Shown here: piece after piece, positions 59,670 through 64,000 of the stretch
How positions within the stretch are numbered: position 1 is the first letter of the stretch
How the letters are laid out: each line of letters starts with the position of its first letter
Assembly (NCBI RefSeq): GCF_030056665.1
Contig: NZ_JASHIG010000015.1
Reading direction: 5' to 3' (one strand)
DNA from: Flectobacillus roseus
GTDB lineage: Bacteria > Bacteroidota > Bacteroidia > Cytophagales > Spirosomataceae
DNA: 64,000 nt
The notes under the pieces: generated by a model
Databases searched by the model: none
Seen by the model: the letters and a program-made list of their open reading frames with translations, nothing else
What the model was told of the DNA's origin: nothing
Made by a program: the position numbers and the translations under genes

Positions 59670-59750
59670 CCTCAAGCGGTCAAAAAATGTTTTTTCGACC
59701 GCTTTTTTGATACTGCTTAAGACACAAACATTGCGCCTCTACAGATACCG
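59670..59750. repeat. Truncated family B element B8 with terminator
   Basis: AAGCGGTCAAAAAA (59674-59687) and TTTTTTCGACCGCTT (59690-59704) form the recurrent terminator stem with one bulged base. It is followed by a decayed GACACAAACATTGCGCCTCTAC inner segment. The outer TTGAGTGA ends are missing. It serves the convergent glutamate dehydrogenase gene. Confidence 0.6.
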
Positions 59751-59751
59751 A

Positions 59752-61026
59752 TTAATATCCACCTCTAAATTTGTAGGTATCAGCTACTTTTTTGATAGCT
59801 ACAATATAGGCAGCAATACGCATTGGAACATTAAATTGTTGAGAAGTTAGGAATACCTTATCAAAAGAATCTTTCATGATACGATCAGAACGGCGATTGA
59901 TACGGTCGAGATTCCATTTGTAGCCCATGCGGTTTTGTACCCATTCAAAATACGATACAGTTACACCACCAGCATTAGCCAAAATATCAGGTACAACCAA
60001 GATACCTTTTTCGTTAATAATATCATCAGCCGATGCCGAAGTTGGCCCGTTAGCACCTTCTACGATCATTTTTGCTTGAATAAAGCTAGCATTATCGTGT
60101 GTAATAACGTCTTCCTTAGCAGCAGGCACTAATACATCTACATCCAACGTCAAAAGTTGCTCGTTAGTGATTTTTTCAGCGCCAGGGAAGTTTTCTAAAG
60201 TACCACGATTCAAATCTCTATATTTGATAGCACCTTCGATATCGATACCATTTTCGTTGTAATAAGCACCTGAAATATCAGAAATAGCCACTACTTTTAC
60301 ACCTCTTTCATGCAACAAAATAGCCGCATGCGAGCCCACATTACCAAAACCTTGAATAGCCGCAGTAGCCTTGTACGGATTGATTTTTAGTTTGTCCATA
60401 CCCGCCATAGCCGAAACCATCACACCTCTACCTGTTGCCTCTGTACGACCCAACGAACCACCCAAAACTAGTGGTTTACCCGTCACGACAGCATTTACAG
60501 TCATACCTTTTGCTTTAGAATATTCGTCCATCAGCCAAGCCATCTCACGTGGACCAGTACCCATATCAGGAGCTGGAATATCACGATCTGGACCAAATAC
60601 GTCTAACATTGCTACCGTGTAAGCACGCATCAAACGCTCCATTTCACCCGCAGACATTTCGCGAGGGTTACAAGCGATACCACCTTTTGCACCACCGTAA
60701 GGAATATCCACTACGGCACATTTCCAAGTCATCCAAGCTGCCAAAGCACGAACTTCATCGATGTTTACAGCTGGGTCAAAACGAATACCTCCTTTGGCTG
60801 GCCCGAGGATGTTTGAGTGTATAACTCTGTGACCCTCAAATACTTTGATTCTTCCATCGTCCATGGTAATTGGTAATCCAACCGTTACTTGACGAGCAGG
60901 TACTTTCAAGATATAGTACATTTCTTCAGAGATACCTAACAACTCTACAGCCTTATCAAATCGCTGCATCATGGATTCCAAAGGGTTCTCCTTATCTTTG
61001 ATAGGAGCTGGTTCTATGTATGTCAT
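59752..61026 (-). CDS. Glutamate dehydrogenase (Glu/Leu/Phe/Val family)
   Basis: A 424-residue hexameric amino-acid dehydrogenase that interconverts glutamate and 2-oxoglutarate plus ammonia with NAD(P). The catalytic block VDIPYGGAKGGIACNPREMS, substrate-site GPAKGGIRFDPAVN and nucleotide-binding AAIQGFGNVGSHAAILLHERG are intact, as are APDMGTGPREMAWLMDEY and IVEGANGPTSASAD. Length and sequence fit the shorter (about 420-residue) GDH class rather than the 450-residue one. It sits alone, and its promoter lies in the 61027-61470 gap shared with the divergent DksA-like gene. Confidence 0.94.
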   Translation of the reverse strand: MTYIEPAPIKDKENPLESMMQRFDKAVELLGISEEMYYILKVPARQVTVGLPITMDDGRIKVFEGHRVIHSNILGPAKGGIRFDPAVNIDEVRALAAWMTWKCAVVDIPYGGAKGGIACNPREMSAGEMERLMRAYTVAMLDVFGPDRDIPAPDMGTGPREMAWLMDEYSKAKGMTVNAVVTGKPLVLGGSLGRTEATGRGVMVSAMAGMDKLKINPYKATAAIQGFGNVGSHAAILLHERGVKVVAISDISGAYYNENGIDIEGAIKYRDLNRGTLENFPGAEKITNEQLLTLDVDVLVPAAKEDVITHDNASFIQAKMIVEGANGPTSASADDIINEKGILVVPDILANAGGVTVSYFEWVQNRMGYKWNLDRINRRSDRIMKDSFDKVFLTSQQFNVPMRIAAYIVAIKKVADTYKFRGGY

Positions 61027-61470
61027 AGCATTATCACAGTTTGTTGAAATCTATTGAATTTCATAAAAAAATTGAGTGATTTTTCTCATAAATTAACCAC
61101 CAGTTCGTTCTTTATAAAATACAAAATAAACTTCTAAAAAATCAATTTGTTAATGAAATATTCACAATATTGCAACCCTTAAACGAGAATGTCAAGTGTC
61201 TGGTCTGTAAGTAGAAATACCCGATTTTTTAGCCAAAAACACAATTTTGCACAATTTTTCATTTTTGCTTTTTAACTTTATGGGTAATACAAGCATTTAC
61301 CAAATAACCATTGGCAAAATTGGTAAATTACCAAATTGTTATTTTTCGGAAAATTTTTATTATTTCTTGAAATATTTCAATTACTAAAAATTTACCACGT
61401 ATATTTGCGCAATTTTAAGGATGTTCCCTACGCAAAGGGACTTTGACTCACTAAAATCATTGGTACAATT
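61027..61470. other. Divergent promoter region of GDH and DksA-like gene
   Basis: A gene-free, AT-rich gap. TATATTTG (61400-61407) is a perfect -7 element for the rightward gene, giving a leader of about 57 bases. Repeated TACCAAAT/ATTTGGTA-like tracts occur around 61297-61340 (TTTACCAAATAACC, GGTAAATTACCAAATTG). No repeat-family copy was seen. Confidence 0.5.
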
Positions 61471-61869
61471 ATGATGAATACAGGTTCGGTAGAAGAAAAA
61501 ACACGCTACTCTGAAGAAGAATTGAAGGAGTTTGAAGAGCTAATCACTAAAAAATTAGATGATACTCGTAGTGAATTAAATTACATCCGTGAAGCTCTAC
61601 ACAAGCGTAACGACCCAGGTACTGATGTGACTTCGGGAAGCTCAAAGTTGATGGAAGATGGTGCTGATACTTCTGAAAAAGAAAGTATGAGCCAGTTGGC
61701 TGCTCGCTTGCAAAAGTTTTCAACTCAGTTGGAAAATGCTTTGATTCGTATCAAAAACGGCACTTATGGTGTTTGTATCGATACTGGTAAGTTGATTCCT
61801 AAAGAACGTTTGAGAGCTGTGCCTCATACACAACAAACCATTGAAGCAAAACTCATGAAGCAACGTTAA
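61471..61869 (+). CDS. TraR/DksA-family protein with degenerate zinc finger
   Basis: A 132-residue coiled-coil protein of the DksA/TraR family. Residues 15-95 form the helical hairpin (SEEELKEFEELITKKLDDTRSEL ... LAARLQKFSTQLENALIRI), and the C-terminal block GTYGVCIDTGKLIPKERLRAVPHTQQTIEAK is the family finger region. Only one Cys (102) of the usual four remains; the other three positions are Thr or Ala-like, so no zinc can be held in the canonical way. Such forms are widespread in Bacteroidota. It would bind RNA polymerase through the secondary channel and tune initiation. The first two codons are both ATG. Confidence 0.9.
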   Translation: MMNTGSVEEKTRYSEEELKEFEELITKKLDDTRSELNYIREALHKRNDPGTDVTSGSSKLMEDGADTSEKESMSQLAARLQKFSTQLENALIRIKNGTYGVCIDTGKLIPKERLRAVPHTQQTIEAKLMKQR

Positions 61870-62040
61870 TCACGTTTGTCAACCGAGTTTCTAGTGCTTT
61901 TACTTAAAGATTGGCTAGCCTCTAGAAAATCTTTTGGTAATTCGTGTGCATTTATTTTAAAGCTTTTTATATAGACACCATTCTCAACGTGGTGTCGCAG
62001 ATTTTTATCGTCTTTCTTTATCAACCAACTTTTCACACTA

Positions 62041-64000
62041 TGAATTACCGCTACTCGTTTAGCATTAGCATATTAAAGCGGGCAACCGCTTTTTTGCTTT
62101 TAATGCTTACTCATTTATCGTTTGCTCAAGTGGCAGACAGCTATTATTTGCCACAAAATGTGAAGTATGACCCTGCCATCCCTACCCCACAGCAGTATTT
62201 TGGCTTCCAAGTAGGCGAATGGCATATCCAACACGAGCAACTTGTTGGATACATGAAAAAAGTTGCTGAAGTTTCTAACCGTGTCAAGCTTGTCGAATAC
62301 GGTAGAACTTACGAAAACCGTCCGCTCCTCCTCCTGACGATTTCTTCTCCCAAAAATTTGGCTAATATCGACCAAATCAAAGCTGAACACCACAAACTTG
62401 TTGAACCAGACAAATCGTCGAGCCTCAAAACTGCCGATATGCCAATCGTTGTTTGGATGGGATACTCAGTACATGGTAACGAAGCTAGTGGGACTAATGC
62501 CTCTCCTTTGGCAGTATATTATTTGGCAGCAGCACAAGGAGCCGAAATAGATTCAGTGTTAAATGAATCGGTGATTTTGGTAGACCCACGCATCAATCCA
62601 GATGGTGGCGAACGTTTTTCGAGCTGGGTAAATGCCAATAAAAGCATGAACTTAGTAGCTGACCCAAACAGTCGTGAGTTAAATGAAACTTGGCCAGGTG
62701 GTCGCTATAACCACTATTGGTTTGACCTTAATCGTGACTGGTTGTACACACAACACCCTGAAAGTAAAGGCCGTATTGTGAAATACCATGAGTGGAAGCC
62801 GAACATTTTGACTGACCACCACGAAATGGGTAGTGGCTCGTCATTCTTTTTCCAACCAGGAATTCCAGCACGTACGCACCCAATTACGCCAAAGAAAAAC
62901 ATTGAACTGACTGAGAAAATCGGGAAATTCCATGCCTCAGCATTAGATAAAATCGGCTCTTTATATTTTACGAAAGAAGGTTACGATGATTTTTATTACG
63001 GAAAAGGTTCGACCTTCCCAGATGCACAAGGTTGTATAGGTATCTTGTTTGAACAGGCTAGTTCACGTGGACATTTACAAGAAACGCCTAACGGTCCGAT
63101 GAGTTTTGCCTTTACGATTCGTAATCAATTCACGACGACACTTTCGACACTTCGCGCTGCCAAATCAATGCGTCAAGAATTGTTAGATTACCAACGCACG
63201 TTTTATCAGGAGAAAAATCCTAGCGCTACGCAAGCCTACGTTTTTGGTAATACAACAGATCATGTGAAGACTCATGAAATGATCCGTATTTTACGTCAGC
63301 ACGACATTGAAGTATATCGTTTGTCAAAAGATGAAACAGTAGAAGGTAAATCATTCAAAAAAGAAAATTCGTATGTAGTGCCACTTTCACAACCACAGTA
63401 TCGTTTGGCTCAGGGTATTTTTGAAAAACGTACCAAATTCGAAGATTCACTTTTCTATGATATTTCAGCATGGGGAATGCCATTATGCTTCAACGTACCT
63501 TATGGCGAAGCAAAAACTCCTGTAGCATTAGGTGAAAAAATATCTAAAAACGATTTCCCTAAAGGTCGTGTGGTTGGTACAAGCAATTACGCTTACTTGT
63601 TTGAATGGGATGGATATTTTGCTCCACGTGCAGCCTATGAATTACAGAAGAAAGGATACAAACTTAAAGTTGCCACAGAGCCATTTACAGGCGTTATCGA
63701 AGGTGGTACCAAATCTTTTGACTATGGTACAGTCGAAATCACCGCAGGTGGTAACCAACTAAGTAACCTCGACGGATTACGTGCTTTGTTAGAGAAATTG
63801 GCAGAAAGAGATGGCGTTGATTTCTACGCTGCTCCAACAGGCTTAACGCCAACGGGGATAGACTTAGGAAGTAGCTATTTTGCCCCAATGCGCGCACCAC
63901 GCCCATTAATGATTACAGGAGCAGGTATCAATCCAAACGATGCAGGAGAAATTTGGCACTTATTGGATACTCGCGTAAACTTACCGTTGACGATGTCTGA
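62041..64000 (+). CDS. M14-family zinc carboxypeptidase, C-terminus beyond window
   Basis: An exported metallopeptidase, truncated by the window edge after about 653 residues. The signal peptide MNYRYSFSISILKRATAFLLL...THLSFAQ is followed by an M14 catalytic domain (about residues 40-370). Its zinc ligands lie in SVHGNEASGTN (HxxE) and probably in the later DHHEMGSGSSFFFQPG region. Other blocks are VEYGRTYENRPLLLLTIS, VDPRINPDGGERF and FDLNRDWLY. The downstream part (from residue 400) resembles the glutamine-amidotransferase-like or beta region seen in long Bacteroidota M14 proteins. It probably digests extracellular peptides. Confidence 0.9.

Noticed and set aside
61150..61200. ATATTGCAACCC near the GDH promoter considered as a fifth Zur box
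   Set aside because: Only one half-site is present and the inverted arm is missing.

Overview
This 64 kb window comes from an AT-rich Bacteroidota genome, most likely a pigmented, gliding-lineage member of the Cytophagales (Flectobacillus/Arcicella/Emticicia-like; the genus is a guess). Supporting signs are the -7 element TAnnTTTG upstream of several genes, a GldB gliding lipoprotein, a TonB-dependent receptor with an N-terminal carboxypeptidase-regulatory domain, a eukaryote-type (GT3) glycogen synthase, crtI/crtB carotenoid genes, and many secreted proteins with Bacteroidota-style lipoboxes. The content is mainly chromosomal housekeeping and metabolism. I see no phage, plasmid, insertion sequence, rRNA, tRNA or CRISPR array.

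Layout. 0-10 kb: a truncated secreted protein, panB, an RluA-type pseudouridine synthase, psd, a type III polyketide synthase with an alpha/beta hydrolase, a FucP-type sugar transporter, a Dabb protein and an FMN reductase. 10-18 kb: a molybdopterin oxidoreductase, ethanolamine ammonia-lyase eutB and eutC separated by a small lipoprotein and a YitT gene, then a divergent MntR-like/MntH manganese pair. 18-24 kb: crtB, crtI, an ECF sigma factor and a divergent TonB receptor. 24-34 kb: glpD, a DUF3299/FtsX/ABC-ATPase cluster, a HigBA toxin-antitoxin pair, an esterase, and a COG0523 GTPase-MerC pair divergent from a lipoprotein. 34-48 kb: two glycosyltransferases, an ATP-grasp enzyme, an M17 aminopeptidase, CutC, glycosylasparaginase, glycogen synthase and a GH3 enzyme. 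48-64 kb: an outer-membrane protein, gldB, an MsbA-like exporter with a Fur-family regulator, an LptF/G permease, an EamA exporter, DUF6056, MoxR and DUF58, glutamate dehydrogenase, a DksA-like protein and a truncated M14 carboxypeptidase.

The most interesting signal is a dispersed, predicted zinc-starvation network. A 21-bp perfect palindrome (TTGCAAC-N3-GTTGCAA core) lies over the promoter region of the TonB receptor. Three related boxes fill the divergent promoter region between merC-cobW and an uncharacterised lipoprotein, overlapping the predicted -7 and -33 elements of both promoters. A Fur-family protein with a His-rich loop is encoded in the same window. A His-rich FtsX-type ABC transporter with a DUF3299 partner may belong to the same physiology, although no box was found there.

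Intergenic DNA carries at least two families of dispersed palindromic elements. Family B (ends like TTGAGTGATTTAGTGA, with inner GAGACGCAATG/CATTGCGTCTC palindromes and often a GGCGGTCGAAAA terminator) usually begins within a few bases of a stop codon and fills the space to the next gene. Family A is a roughly 150-bp MITE-like element with TTAGTGGGCAAAATAAA-type inverted ends. Three TTTGTTTAAC/GTTAAACAAA dyads upstream of the ECF sigma gene suggest a dedicated, undetermined regulator of the carotenoid locus.
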